DNA of 64,000 nucleotides from Balaenoptera acutorostrata (lineage: Eukaryota > Chordata > Mammalia > Artiodactyla > Balaenopteridae). Below, in pieces: positions 11,799 to 23,358 of this stretch. How positions within the stretch are numbered: the first letter of the stretch is position 1; each line of letters opens with the position of its first letter. A program made the translations under genes and the position numbers. Under the pieces are notes generated by a model. The model was not told the origin of the DNA. It searched no databases and saw only the letters and a list, made by a program, of their open reading frames with translations. The stretch is from positions 3,358,501 through 3,422,500 of the forward strand of contig NC_080079.1 in the NCBI RefSeq assembly GCF_949987535.1, read 5' to 3'.

Positions 11799-12180
11799 TT
11801 TAAAAAAATTAAATTATTTATTTATTTATTTATTTATTTGTCTGTGTTTGGTCTTTGTTGTGGTGCGTGGGCTTTCTCTAGTTGCAGCTAGCGGGGGCTA
11901 CTCTTTGTTGCGGTGCGCGGGCTTCTCGTGGTGGCTTCTCTTGTTGCGGAGTGTGGGCTCTCGGTGTGCGGGCTTCAGTAGTTGTGACGTGCGGGCTTCA
12001 GTAGTTGTGGCTCACTGGCTCAGTAGCTGTGGCTTGCGGGCTCTAGAGCACAGGCTCAGTAGTTGTAGTGCACGGGCTTTGTTTCTCTGCGGCATGTGGG
12101 ATCTTCCTGGACCAGGGCTCGAACCCGTGTCGCCTGCATTGGCAGGCGGATTCTTAACCACTGCGCACCAGGGAAGCCCC
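11799..12180 (-). mobile_element. CHR-type SINE inserted beside the previous one
   Basis: A perfect 13-bp duplication 'aatttatctgttt' flanks it (11786-11798 and 12181-12193). The left copy directly abuts the head of the previous SINE. The tail is an (attt)n run at about 11815-11840. The body belongs to the same long subfamily. A 180-codon plus frame through the pair is a by-product of the repeat and not a gene. Confidence 0.93.
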
Positions 12181-12193
12181 AATTTATCTGTTT

Positions 12194-12797
12194 CCGATGA
12201 AGCTCTGTAGTCCCTTTCATGCCATTGGAGTCTAACTCCTGGATGCCACCCCCCGCTTCTAGACACAGGGCCCCCCCCAACCCCCAGCCTGCCGCTGTCC
12301 CCCTGCCCCACCATCTTGTATTTCTGCTCCGTCCACATTCATCCAGTGTTCATCTTGTATTCAAGGTGACTGTGTTGTTTTGGTTTTGTCTGGAGCATTA
12401 AAATACCATTTTATTTAGTTCCTTGCAGTGGGCAGCACACAACCCATCAGTGGCGTGCTCTTCATTTGCTCAACATTTGTCCCGTTGACTTTGTCTTTCA
12501 AGTTGAGTTTGATATTCAAGTTATCTTTTCTGTAGCAAAAACGGAGTCTAATTTTGATACTTCCATTGCTGTGATCCTGATGATCATTTACACCCTTCGG
12601 TGTTTACTTCTTTGTACAGCTTTTGGAAAGAACATGTGAATGTGAACGTATTTGCACGAAACCATCCCTGGAACCTCCCTACAACACTGGGCTTGTGGGT
12701 TTCGCAATGTAGGTCTTCTTCTCTGATGTCTCATTCACTGAACAAATACATTTTGAGTTCATTCTATGCTCACAAATGCAAGCGACCTGCAGTCCTG
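12194..12797. other. Unique sequence, no gene seen
   Basis: Mixed composition with a C-rich stretch near 12245-12310. A degraded L2/MIR-like end ('tgaacaaatacattttgagttcattctatg') lies near 12740-12780. Nothing else is recognisable. Confidence 0.45.
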
Positions 12798-12945
12798 CTG
12801 TTCAAGGTGTGGTCTGGGGACCAGCAGCCTCTGCGTTAGAAATGCAGAAGCTCAGGCCCCTCCCCAGACCTCCTGAACCAGAGCCTGAATTTTTAACAAG
12901 ATTTCCAGGTGATCTGCATGAACGTGAAAGTTTGAGAAGCACTGC
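12798..12945 (-). mobile_element. MER5A-type hAT element
   Basis: The sequence runs 'tcaaggtgtggtctggggacc', 'gcagcctctgcgttagaaatgcag', 'cagacctcctgaaccagagcctgaatttttaacaag', 'aggtgatctgcatg', 'aagtttgagaagcactg'. This is the typical MER5A order on the minus strand. It is a non-autonomous DNA transposon fossil and near full length. Confidence 0.9.
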
Positions 12946-13454
12946 CTTGTAGTGAAGGTAACCGTGTGCCCTGGCTTATTTGTGGGGCTACTGTTCACAT
13001 GTTGTTCACATTTAGACAATTGATTATGTGGTTTCCCTCTTTATAATGAGCTAGATGCTTCATTCTCTAAATTCTGAAGAGTCTGATGCAGACACACCCA
13101 AGTCATTCTGAGTTCTCCAGGGAGCAAGTAGAGATAGAGTGAGGCTGAAGTGAGGGTATAGGGGTGCTGGAGGGGATTATTGGCAAAGTAAAAGCATTCT
13201 GTATTGTACTTATGCTGAAAAAAACCAAAGCGGAAAGGTGTTGGCCTTCTGTTCTCTCCCACAGCGTATCTTCAGCTTCTCTGGCCCAGGAACTGGGAGG
13301 TGCTGGGGCTTCTAAGTGGGAGGGTGTCTGTTTATTTCTGAACCCGCAGCAGGGTATCCTGACCCCTCGAAGTGGGCAGGCCCAGAGCATTCTCTCCATT
13401 CATACCAACAGCCTGCAGGGCGCTGGGCTCTATCTTTTCGTAAAACTGTTTACA

Positions 13455-13968
13455 CCGTGGTCTCTGTACGAGTTTCCTGCGGCTGCTACAACAAGTTATC
13501 ACAAACTGAGTGGCTTCACACAACAGGAGTTTATTCTCTAACAGGCTGGCGGCCAGAAGTCTGACATCAGTACGCCTAGGATGAAATCAAGGTGTTGGCA
13601 GGGCTGCACTCCCTCCAGAGGCTCTCGGGGAAGATCCTTCCTTGCCCCGTCCGGCTTCTGGTGGTGGCCGGCGTTCCTTGGCTTGTGGCCGCATCCCTCC
13701 CGTCTCTGCCTCTGTCCTCACATGGCCTCCTCCTCCTCTGTAGCTGTCAAATCTGTCTCCGCCTCCTTCTTATAAGGACACTTGTGATGGCATTTAGGGC
13801 CCAGCAGATAATCCAGGATGATCTCCCCTTCTGGAGATCCTTAATTTAGTCACACTTGGAAAGTCCATTTTGTCATGTAAGATCACATCCACAGGTTCCA
13901 GGGATTGGGACATGGGCATCTTGCGGGGGGAGGGACCCTTTTCCAGCCTACCACAGCATCCAAGAGAA
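13455..13968 (-). mobile_element. MLT1-type (ERVL-MaLR) LTR
   Basis: It begins 'gtacgagtttcctgcggctgctacaacaag' and continues with 'cacaaactgagtggcttcac', 'tgtcctcacatgg', 'cttcttataaggacact', 'gggcccagcagataatccaggatgatctcc', 'aagtccattttgtcatgtaag' and 'cacaggttccagggattggga'. This is the reverse complement of a MaLR LTR. No internal part is present. Frames at 13581-13849 and 13794-14114 belong to it. Confidence 0.75.
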
Positions 13969-14117
13969 AGGGTGTTGTATTGCCAGGCAAACCAAATGGG
14001 ACATTTCCCTCCAAGAAGAGTGGATATAAGATATTTTTCTAAAAGAAAGAGATTGTTGAGTATTTTAATACTGACCCCTCCCTGGTTCTGCTCATGTAGA
14101 CTCTTCATTACCACTTG

Positions 14118-14270
14118 CTGAGCACCTGTTTTGTGACGGGAGCGTCACGCACCTTCTCTCTGGTGTGCAGTATCGTCCTGTTTTGCCTGTGAGAAGAGGT
14201 GGGCTTGGGGCGGTTCAGTGACTTGCCCCATCTTATCCTGTGAGTGGTCGGTGTGGCAGAGCGGCTTCAA
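14118..14270 (-). repeat. MIR-like SINE remnant
   Basis: Motifs 'gctgagcacctgttttgtgacgg', 'cctgtgagaagaggtgggc', 'gttcagtgacttgcccc', and 'gagtggtcggtgtggcagagc' follow the minus-strand MIR order. Confidence 0.6.
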
Positions 14271-17060
14271 CTAGGAAAGGCACGAGGGATTGCCTGTGGG
14301 ACCGTGGGCGCCGGGGCGGTAGAGGGAAGGAGCAGAGACTGTTTAACTTCGAAGCCACTGCCAGCTGGAGGACTGGGATTCAGGACCAGATGCCACGGGG
14401 CTGTCGGGGGGCTTGCATAAGCCCCGTGTTCCGCTCCTGGGGGTGTTGTCACCTGTGAGCCGAAGGTTTCTCTCCGGGGCAGGCATCTGGAGGTGCATCT
14501 GGACGTAAGGAGCAGGAGCTTTCCGGTGGGGCGATTAGCAAGCGTGGCATCGAGGGGCCTGTGTGCATCCCGGATGCACAGATTCCCTCTCCCACCTGCT
14601 GCCCACAGTTGAGCCATTTCCATCCGATCAGCAGCCCCACTGCTCTGCTGGGCTCCGTGGAGCGTTGTTGAGTCTCAACGATTTTACGTTCCAACCTCCA
14701 CTGCCCCTTTTAGGGGTGAGGCCTTCAGGGGAGTGCTCGGGGTCCCTTGTCCCTGGTTTACAGGGATTACCAAGACCCCCGAGAGCAGGATGTGGGGCAG
14801 ACTAAACTGGGGAGGGTTTCAGAGGACACGTTTTGCGTGGGGGGCGGTTTGCGTGCGTCCCTCGGGGGCAGGTGCGTGGTCACTCCTCAGTGCAGCGTCA
14901 CCTTCCTCATTCCAGGTGCAGCAGCTGAAGACCGCGGCTACGTTAGGTGCTTTAATTGGAAACAGAAGCTCTGAGCGCAGCCCACACCCTAGGGCTGTGT
15001 GTATTGCATTCAGACTCTAGGTTCTGGGGTGTTTATCAGGCTGGGTGGGCACCAGATGGAAGTGGGGTGTCTCCTCCTTGGCGGCAAAAGGCTCGGGATG
15101 GGGAGGAGGCAGGCTTCCCTCTGTGTCCCTCACCCTGTCTGGGATGCTACGGGAGCCCCGCCCCTTTGCCCCCCTTGGCGGAGGTGTGAGCCACGCTCCC
15201 CTTCAAGTCCAGGCTCCCAGGCGGGCTGCCCACCGCTGCCCGGAGGGCTGAGCGCAGGGCCGGGGCGCGGCCAGGACAGGGCCCGGCGGTGGGCGCTGGA
15301 GGGACGCGCACTGCCCTGTCCTCTCTCCCTCTTCCTCTGCTGGGAGAGCCGAGCGCCTCGGAGCCGTCTCTTCGGAAGCCTGGCAGGGCTGCTCCTCCGC
15401 GGATGGTGTGGGTTATAAATTGTGTAACCCTGGAGAGGAGTTCACTTGATCACGGTGTTTTACACTCTCCTCTGCAGAGCGTTGGTGACTTAATTAACCT
15501 ACTTGCAGATGTAGCAGCTGAAAGATACGTTTCCCGAAGCATCTGCATCCCCTTTTCAGTCATCATGTACTTAAATTGCAAATTCTCATGAACTGTGACC
15601 CAGTGTCTTATGGCTCTTGACTCTACATTTCCCTGTAGATGTTCTATCTTCACATGTGTCAACGTTGGAGCATGTGGCTGCTAGAAAAAGGTATAGCTAT
15701 ATTAAACCGTGCAAAAAAACCCTCCATTGAAATAAGGTTAAGAATATGGCTTAATACTCCTAATGACAGGCAGTTCCAAGTTTGGCTTCAAAGCCAATTG
15801 TTTGCCCAACGCCATCGCGCCCATGCCTCAGAAAACACGTCTTGGAAGTTGCTAAGCTCGGAGGGATAGACTTATTTATCATCAAGGCACTCCAGGGCTC
15901 AAACAATGTGAAATCATTGCATGCATTTCCTTATTGGCCTTATTTTATAAAATCCTTGCTTCCCTCCCTATGCACTTACTTTTTCTCTCTCCCTCTCCAG
16001 GAGAGCCCCTTCCCATACTTTTAGAGAAGATTATCCTATGACTTAACATTTAAAAAAATTTAGAAGTAAGATGAGGGTAGAGGATCACTGAATTCTGAAC
16101 AAAACCAGTAATGGTTAATTTCTGTATGATTGTTTTCCCTTAAGAAAGTTAAGAAGACATTTGCAAGTCCTCCCCTGCCCCTCCCCCGCAAAAAAACAAT
16201 TGATTCTTTTGAGCTCAAAATGTTGTATCATAAGCACATTTTTTATGGCTAAAAATTGGGGTTTACAGAGGGAGAATGACAAGCCTGTAATTGGCATACT
16301 TGGTATGAAAGTTTGCTTGCATATAAGAGATTCACGTTTGTAATTTCATTTTAGGAAAACATTCTAAGCATCCAGGGGAACCGCAGGAGGGCAAGGGCTA
16401 TGGGAACTCTCCCTCCAGAACCACCTGGTTTCAGATTCACCCATAAAAGTGGAACCACATGGAGTTTTATTCCAGTGTCCTGGCATCCATGGGCATTTCA
16501 CCCGACTGGAGATGAAATTCAAAGTGCAGACATTTGGCAGCTGGCAGTTTGTGACTATATTCACCATTGTATATTATCCTTTTTCTTTTTGGGTCTCTAT
16601 TCTGAGTTCCTAATTAGGCCTGGGTCACGCTTGGCTCCTCTGAATTCACGTGTGCTAGCTGTCACCGGGGCTTAGCCACGGCCTGAAACATCTCACGGAC
16701 ACAAAGGAGACAGTGACGTGCAACTCACCACATCTCCCATCTCCACGTGAGCAGAGCCGAGTCCTGACCTGGCTTTTGGTGTGTAGTTTTCCCCTTCATT
16801 CTCTCTGTCTCTCCCCTCACCTCGGTACATCACCACCATGATGATGCGTTGGAGCTGTTCTCTCTCTGTTAGGTGAGGACAGGTGCAAAGATTTGTTCTT
16901 TGACTGTAGGAAATTTTCTTTTGGCTTTTCATCTTAAATGGAAAATTCCTACAACACGAAAGGTGTAAAATGAGAAGAAAATACTTTGTGTGTTGTTGTC
17001 TGTCTGTCTTTTTGTCTGTCTTTCTAAATAAATAGGATCTGACTCTGCATGCTGCTTTGC
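14271..17060. other. Unique sequence with a CpG-dense patch (15.22-15.41 kb)
   Basis: No recognisable gene. Several GC-rich frames overlap on both strands and look like chance frames. Bases 15218-15405 are CpG-dense, and a 'ttataaat' lies at about 15414-15421. From 15450 the sequence turns AT-rich. A (gtct)n run lies near 17000-17025. Confidence 0.45.
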
Positions 17061-17320
17061 AGATTTGCTTTCCCCGCTTCACTTGGACATCATTCCCCGT
17101 GAGCTCCTCTTCCCGACGCTACGTGGTATGCACGGCATAGCTGCAGCGTGTTTTTCTCTTTTCCGGACCCCTCCTGACAGGCACTTAGGTTATTTCCAGT
17201 CTTTCACCTCTGTAAGGCTGCTACCATGGGCATCTCTGCTTATTCTCTGGGAGCGCTTGTGAGGTTGTTTCTGTAGGGTGCAGTCATACACGCGGAGCAG
17301 TGGGTCACAGGGGTGTGCGA
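17061..17320 (-). repeat. Degraded L1 3' fragment
   Basis: The segment with 'tgacaggcacttaggttatttccag', 'gtaaggctgctaccatgggcat' and 'gtagggtgcagtcatac' resembles a very degraded minus-strand L1 ORF2 C-terminus. The call is by eye and weak. Confidence 0.4.
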
Positions 17321-17399
17321 AGCAAGGTTTGTTTATGGATTAAATTGTAAGCAGATGATCTGCCCTAAGAATTTGAGGAGACAAGCATCGGTGGAATCA

Positions 17400-17560
17400 G
17401 TCTCTGGCAGGTACTCTTTGATATCATCTCATTTAGTCGTGATTGTGGTCCCAGGACGGCGGTTTTATTTGCTTTATAGAGATGATGACTCTGAGTTCTG
17501 TAGTTTGTCTCAGGCATTGACTAGGAAGCAGCTGCCCTGGGACTGGAAGCCCACTTTTCA
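17400..17560 (-). repeat. MIR-like SINE remnant
   Basis: 'atcatctcatttagtcgtgattgtgg', 'cggttttatttgctttatagagatgatgac' and 'aggcattgactaggaagcagctg' follow the minus-strand MIR layout in degraded form. Confidence 0.45.
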
Positions 17561-17874
17561 TGCCACGTCCAGAGCTCTTTCTCCCAACAAGCCTGTCTTT
17601 GCCGTTAGCCATGTATATTTAGGCGACGTTCTGTGGTTTAATCACCTACAGTGGCCAACCGTGCCCATCGGCTAAGTGTAGTGGTCCTTATCAGGGGCTC
17701 CTGGGAAATTCTCATCCATGGGTAGAAACTAGAGTTCCTTCCTAACAATAAGACCACACTCAGCATCATTGTTTTTCTCTTGCTCACATCCTTGGTGACT
17801 TAGCGCAAGAAACGACAGTTATTCACTGTGCCATGGCCTGGAGATTTATCTCTCTCTCTCTCTTTTTTTACCCC

Positions 17875-18790
17875 AGTTTATCTTTGCTTTTTTTCCACCT
17901 CAACTTTAAATTATATTTGTCAATACACACAATTCTATTTAGCAATAAAGTGTATAACATGATCTGATATACATGTACATCGTGGAATGATTACCAAGAT
18001 TCAGATAATTAATATATTGCTATTAACTGTAGTCACTGGGCCGTATGTTAGATCCTCAGAACTTATTCTTATAGGTCAAAAGGTACTTTTATTTATAGCT
18101 CCCCATTTCCTCATTCCCCTGGACCTGGGCAACCATCATTCTATTCTGTTTTTATGAAATTGGCCCCCCACCTTTCTTTTTTTTTTAAGATTCCACATGT
18201 TACTGATGTCAAACATCATACGGTATTTGTCTTTCTGTGTCTGGCTTATTTCACTCAGCATAATACCCTCCAGTTCATGTTGCCACAAAAGGCAAGGTTT
18301 CCTTTTTTAATGGCTGAATAATATTCCATTGTGTTATGTATATCACATCTTCTTTATCCATTCATGTGATGATGATGGACACTTAGGTTGTTTCTGTGTC
18401 TTGGCTATTGCGTGTAGCACTGCAGTGAACATGGGAGTGCAGATAGCTCTTTGAGATAGTGATTTCATCTCCTTAGGATACGTACCCAGAAGCGGGATTA
18501 TTGGATCATATGGTCGTTTATTTTTAACTTTTTGAGGAGCCTCCAGCCTGCTTTCCACAGTGGCTGCACCAATTTACGTTCCAGCCTACAGAGGGTTCCC
18601 TTTTCTCTACATCTTCACCAGCATTTATCTCTTGTTTTTTGATAATAGCCTTTGTAACAGGTGTGAGGTGATATCTCGTGGTTTTGATTTGCATTTCCCT
18701 GATGATTAGTGATGTTGAGTGCATGTGATTGTTGGCCATTAGTACGTTGTCTTTGTTAAAATGTCTATTCAAGTACTCTGCCTATTTTAT
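17875..18790 (-). mobile_element. Old L1, 3' UTR and ORF2 C-terminus
   Basis: The 3' UTR ('acacaattctatttagcaataaag', 'gatctgatatacatgtacatcg') is followed by ORF2 C-terminal sequence in minus orientation ('ggctgaataatattccattgtg', 'tacccagaagcgggattattgg', 'tttccacagtggctgcacca'). Short minus frames at 18343-18772 still show ORF2-like words such as '[18 protein letters not shown]'. Stops and shifts show that it is dead. Confidence 0.8.
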
Positions 18791-19060
18791 TTTATTTGTT
18801 TAAATTGAGGTATAGTTGATTTACAATATTAGTTTCAGGTGTAAAACATAGTGATCCAATATTTGTGTAGCTTATCCTCCATTTAAAGCTATTATAAAAT
18901 ACTGGCTATATTCCCTGTCTGTACAATATACCCTTGTAGCTTATGTATTTTACACATAGTAGTTTGTACCTCTTACTCCCCTCCCCCATCCTGTCCCTCC
19001 CCGCTCCCCTTGTCCACTGGTCACCACTAGTTAGTTCTCTGTTCGGTTTATGTGAATGAA
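18791..19060 (-). mobile_element. 5'-truncated L1, 3' UTR only
   Basis: 'aaattgaggtatagttgatttacaa', 'tttcaggtgtaaaacatagtg', 'tacccttgtagcttatg' and 'tagtagtttgtacctcttac' are a cetartiodactyl L1 3' UTR on the minus strand. It abuts the older L1 on its left. The right end near 19060 is uncertain. Confidence 0.75.
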
Positions 19061-20086
19061 ATGCACACAAAGGGGTGCGTCCCGGCCTGCCCTCCCGAGG
19101 GCTGGGGTTCCAGAGTTCTTCTGGTGAAAACGCCCTTTCCTCTCTGGCTGAGCCCTGTGTCCTGGGGGGCTTGGGGGTTGAAGCAGCAGGGACTCCGGGT
19201 TGAGGGGGGAGAGGGGCACACAGTGGGATAGTCACACAAGGCACCAGAAATGCACCAGTCGGGGGAGAAGAGGTCAGGCCCGACCAGGGCTTGGCCCTTG
19301 ACCCCGAGGACAAGTCCCAGGAGGGCAGAGAGCATGGAAACAGGCAGCGGACGGACTGGCGGGTCTCAGCACCTCCCTCCAGCGTGAGCCTGGCTGTACC
19401 TCGAAGGCCAGCCTGACTTAGGAGGATTCAGACCTGGGAAGCCTCTGTCCCTTCTCCTCCTGCCCAGGGCCCCACCCTCATAGTCGCTCTGCGATTCCTG
19501 CAGCAGAAGCAAAGTCGTCCAGAGCATTTACCATTAACGGCAAGGTTGAGCGTGACGACAGGATGGACAGGCTCTCCCTGGACACAGCTCGGGGCCCGGG
19601 AGACGGAGGAGGCTGCCTGTTCTCGCTCTCTGAGTGCTCCGAGGCCACCCAGCATCCCTGGGGCCCACGCCCAGGGGTCCAGGCTGTCGCAGCTCCTCCT
19701 GGGGGCCGTCCAGCTCCCTCTCAGGCAGGGTTCTCAGGGGACAAAGGCTGAGGTGGGTGGCTATCCCCGTCCAACTTGGAGCCCTCAGTTGGTCAGGGGC
19801 TCCGGCCAGGTCCTTGTGGCCGATTGGTCACTCTAATGCCCTGCCCTTCATGACTGCCCCTGTTGAGCTGAGATTTGCCTCCGTCAGTTTTGTCCCCACG
19901 TGGCAGGGTCAGGAGGCGACACCCCCAGGAAGAAAGAACTATCCACTAGGGGCACACCCAGGACGAGGTGGTGGGTTGACACGAGTGATGCTGAAAGCTG
20001 GGCCCTTTCCCTGTTCTGCGTGAAGCCAAAATCCCACCCGATGCCAGAGGCTGAGGAAGCTCAGTTCCCTTCATTTTGCTCTACCG
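19061..20086. other. GC-rich unique sequence
   Basis: No recognisable gene. GC-rich frames on both strands (for example 18906-19335 minus and 19546-20023 plus) lack family motifs. Confidence 0.45.
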
Positions 20087-20093
20087 TTCGTTT

Positions 20094-20429
20094 TTTTTTA
20101 AAATTTTTAAATTTTTAAATTTTTTTAGAAATTCACGTTCTTATTTATTGATTGATTGGTTGATTGCTGTGTTGGGTCTTCGTTTCTGTGCGAGGGCTTT
20201 CTCTAGTTGCAGCAAGTGGGGGCCACTCTTCATCGCGGTGCGCGGGCCTCTCACTATCGCGGCCTCTCTTGTTGCGGAGCACAGGCTCCAGACGCGCAGG
20301 CTCAGTAATTTGTGGCTCACGGGCCTAGTTGCTCCGCGGCATGTGGGATCTTCCCAGACCAGGGCTCGAACCCGTGTCCCCCTGCATTGGCAGGCGGATT
20401 CTCAACCACTGCGCCACCAGGGAAGCCCC
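20094..20429 (-). mobile_element. CHR-type SINE (short subfamily)
   Basis: The head is at the right ('gcgccaccagggaagcccc'), the B box is 'ggctcgaaccc' (about 20362-20372), and the tail is an A/T-rich run with (attg)n at 20140-20165. It lacks the extra 'cagtagttgtgg' block of the long copies. A shared 'ttcgtttt' at 20087 and 20435 may be what remains of the target duplication. It is almost identical to the copy at 23.3 kb. Confidence 0.93.
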
Positions 20430-20579
20430 TCCCATTCGTTTTGCGCAATTTTTTCCATGCCAACTCTGTGCTGGGGCGTGTGCGCAAGACCTCCACCCGC
20501 AAGGGGTTGGTAGGAGAGTGTGAGACACAGACACACTGGACCCACTGTGGGTGAGTGTGGACCCTGCAGTGAGTGGGGG

Positions 20580-21073
20580 TGAAGTGGCTGCAGGTATCGC
20601 TGAACGCAAGTGCGTGTGCCCGTCGCACAGTGAGGCCAAACAAACCGAAACGTCGGAGTTCGGAGCAGAGAAAGGTTCATTGCAGAGCCGAGCGAGGAGA
20701 CAGGTTCCCGTGCCCAGAAAACCGCGAACTTAGCAAAGGATTTTTAAAGGTCAGGTGAGGGAGGGGCGTGGCTGGTTGCTGCAGACTTCTTGGTGTCGGA
20801 ATCCTTTGTTCCTGCAGCTGTCCAAGGAGGTCAGGTCACCATGTTCCTGTAAACCTCCAACGAGACATATGTCATTCTCTGTTCTGCAACTTTTTATCTC
20901 TATATGAATGGGAAAGTGTTTACATTCAAAGGTCAGAGCCTTGAGAATGGGCTGTCCTGTCTATTTCAGGCTGTAGGCAACATTCTTAACCCTGAACAAA
21001 AGCAATAGAATACAAAGGTTAAATTAAAAGAGACAGCTCCAGTATGGAGTCAGATTTGTTTTTCCCTATTACA
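20580..21073 (-). mobile_element. Solo LTR of a class I (gamma-type) endogenous retrovirus
   Basis: On the minus strand the unit starts TGTAATAGGG (21073) and ends ACTTCA (20580), keeping the TG...CA termini. A 5-bp GGGGG repeat flanks it at 20575-20579 and 21074-21078. The U3 is AT-rich. A 'TTTAAAAATCC' TATA-like box is followed by an R/U5 containing 'GCTCGGCTCTGCAATGAACC' (a degraded polyadenylation signal) and 'CGACGTTTCGGTTTG'. There is no internal viral region, so the provirus was lost by LTR-LTR recombination. The LTR subfamily was not determined. Confidence 0.8.
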
Positions 21074-21078
21074 GGGGG

Positions 21079-22870
21079 AGCTGGGGAGTTCGGAGGAGGA
21101 AATAGAGTTGGCCTGGAGGGTGGGCAGGCCCCTGGGGCAGGTGCTGAATCCTAAGGTTTAAGTAGGAGACAGCCCACCACTCCCAGCCCTGTGGACAATA
21201 CACTGTTTAAGGGTGAGTCCAGATGTAAGAATTTATGGCCCAGAAAACAGCATCTGAGCAGCCATGGCAAAGTAGACAGCGCCAGGCTCAAGGCAAGTAA
21301 GCAAAATACAGCTGAAAATGCGGGCGAGGACACATCCAGCCACAGGCACTGTGGACAGCAGCACAGGTGCCAGGCATCTTGTAAGAACATCTGGGGAGGG
21401 GCAGCTGCTTGGGTGTTTAAACCAGAACCTTCTGAATACAGGCAGCTAAGAAAAGCCCCTTCCAGCAGGAGGCGTTGCTTCTCAGAACCTTCCTTGGAGG
21501 GACATTGTAGATTATGTGGTTTCTGTTACAGAGAGTAGAGAGCAGAATTTTAGCCTAACGGACAGAATTAACCTTCCTGTTTCCTTTTTTCCAGATGCAT
21601 TGTAATCAAGTGCACATATATTTGCCTCTTGTCCTTAAAAAGCCATCATATTTAAAATTTTTTTGCTTTTGTACTGTCATTTCAAAGAATCAAACAATTT
21701 TTAATAATCAGTGTTTGGAGCTTAAGACAGCATTGGTTGAATTTTTCACATTCAAAGGCAAGTTTCAACCTTTAATATCCACCAAACTTCAATTAATTTA
21801 TTTCCTCTTTAAGGACCTAAAGGTGATCTGAATCATTTTTACTGTCATGTAACATCCCCAAACAATATTTTATGAGGCTGAGTTTAGTTAATGGTTAATA
21901 GATTCAGGCTTAGTTAAGGCTTTCACATGGGCAGCTCCTTGTTTTAGAAATGTCTGTTTATTATCAGTTTAATGCGGATGGAACTACTTATTCACTCTTC
22001 AGAAACCCTTTATGACTCCTAATTAAAGTCTTTGTCTGAACACAAAATAATTAATACATAAAATGAAGCCACGGGAAAGAAGCAACTGTGAAAGAGTCAC
22101 TTGGTTGTATGTTAAGCAGTATTTAATCATTAGAGGAACAGTGTTTGCACTTTTGGAAAGAAAACAAGGCACAGACTTCATGTTTATTTAACACTTTGAC
22201 TAGTTCTTCTCGGAGGTCTGAAATGAGCCTTATGGAGCGCCACGGCAGTAAATCATGGGTTCTGGAAATTACTGGGTCTTAAACAGTAGTGTCATTTTAA
22301 ACCTAAATAGTTTGGTGGTGCTCCGGCCCATAAAACTGACCTCTTAGAACAACATGGACTGTTTACACTGAAAGACAAGTAAAGGAAATAAAAACAACGC
22401 ATAAACTATAGTGCTGCCAGGATGCCATTTATTCTGGTTTGGTTTTGGCTTGAAATCTGATGAGCATGGGAGTGCTTAGTGCCACCAACGAGGGGTCCGC
22501 GTTCGCACCCCGAGGGTCCCTCTGGCCTATCCTGCCCTGTGAAGGCTTCTGCAGAGCACCACCGGCTTTTCAGGGTGGGCTGACGGCGCCGGCCCCCAAA
22601 AGGTGGAGATGCGTCCACAGGAAACGAGATCTCTTTAGCGGGCATATGAGGGCAGAGTGAAAATTCACAGCAGGTTCTTTTTATAGAAACTGTAGATAAA
22701 GGTGACTGGCCAGCCCGAGGGATTGGTTATGGGATAAGGGATTTTCACCTCTGGGTCACTGCTTCCAACTACACCTCGACGGAGACCTGAGGTCCACAAG
22801 TGAGGGGAGCAGTGAGTGTGGAATGAGGTGCCCCCCGGCTCGGGCTTGGGTTCGCACCTGGCAAGAGGAA
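21079..22870. other. Unique sequence, AT-rich and possibly conserved (21.6-22.4 kb)
   Basis: No gene seen. Bases 21600-22400 are AT-rich, lack recognisable repeats, and contain several homeodomain-type 'taatta' and 'aattaat' words (for example 'cctaattaaagtc' near 22020). This is the look of non-coding conserved sequence, but conservation cannot be shown from one genome. Confidence 0.4.
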
Positions 22871-22927
22871 TGTGGGTGCCCTCGAGAGACGTGGGATGGG
22901 GAGGGAGACGAGTGGTGACAGAGGAGG

Positions 22928-22977
22928 ATGGCCCTGGTACTCATCTCGGGATCTCTGGCTTGGGTTTGGGCTCCAGG
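22928..22977 (+). other. Candidate leader-like short exon (weak)
   Basis: An ATG at 22928 opens a hydrophobic stretch, MALVLISGSLAWVWAP, that runs straight into a strong splice-donor match, CAG|GTAAGA, at 22978. It resembles a signal-peptide exon in form. There is no recognisable downstream exon, so chance is the more likely explanation. Confidence 0.15.
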
Positions 22978-23304
22978 TAAGAACAGTGGGGCTGGAGAGG
23001 AAGAAGCAGTGGAGGAAGGAGGCCAGTGGATCTGGACTCGGGCACTTGGCTTTGCCTTCTATGAAACGCCTCTGTGTTTCCTGTGCTCTGGGAAGGGCTG
23101 TTCCAAATCGTGCAGGGGGGACTTGGACGGTCCCGGCATGTTCTCTCCTGTGGATGCTTCGTGGCCAAATACACTTTGGCTCAGAGCACAGGAGTTCCCT
23201 GCGTTTTTATAGTGATTCCTGCTGCCAAGACAGAGCCAAGTGCAAATCCTACCATACTCCCCCCACTGCAGCCCCCACCCCGCACACACTGTATAGTCAT
23301 CTTT

Positions 23305-23315
23305 TTTTTAAAATT

Positions 23316-23358
<43 letters not shown>

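Noticed and set aside
11668..12210. 180-codon plus frame
   Set aside because: It lies in the two CHR-type SINEs and reads repeated SINE sequence.
22928..23212. MHC class I-like leader exon
   Set aside because: Only a vague likeness in a short hydrophobic stretch; no alpha-domain exon follows.
23312..23358. CRISPR-like or satellite array
   Set aside because: A simple (attt)n tail of a SINE; mammalian nuclear DNA context excludes CRISPR arrays.
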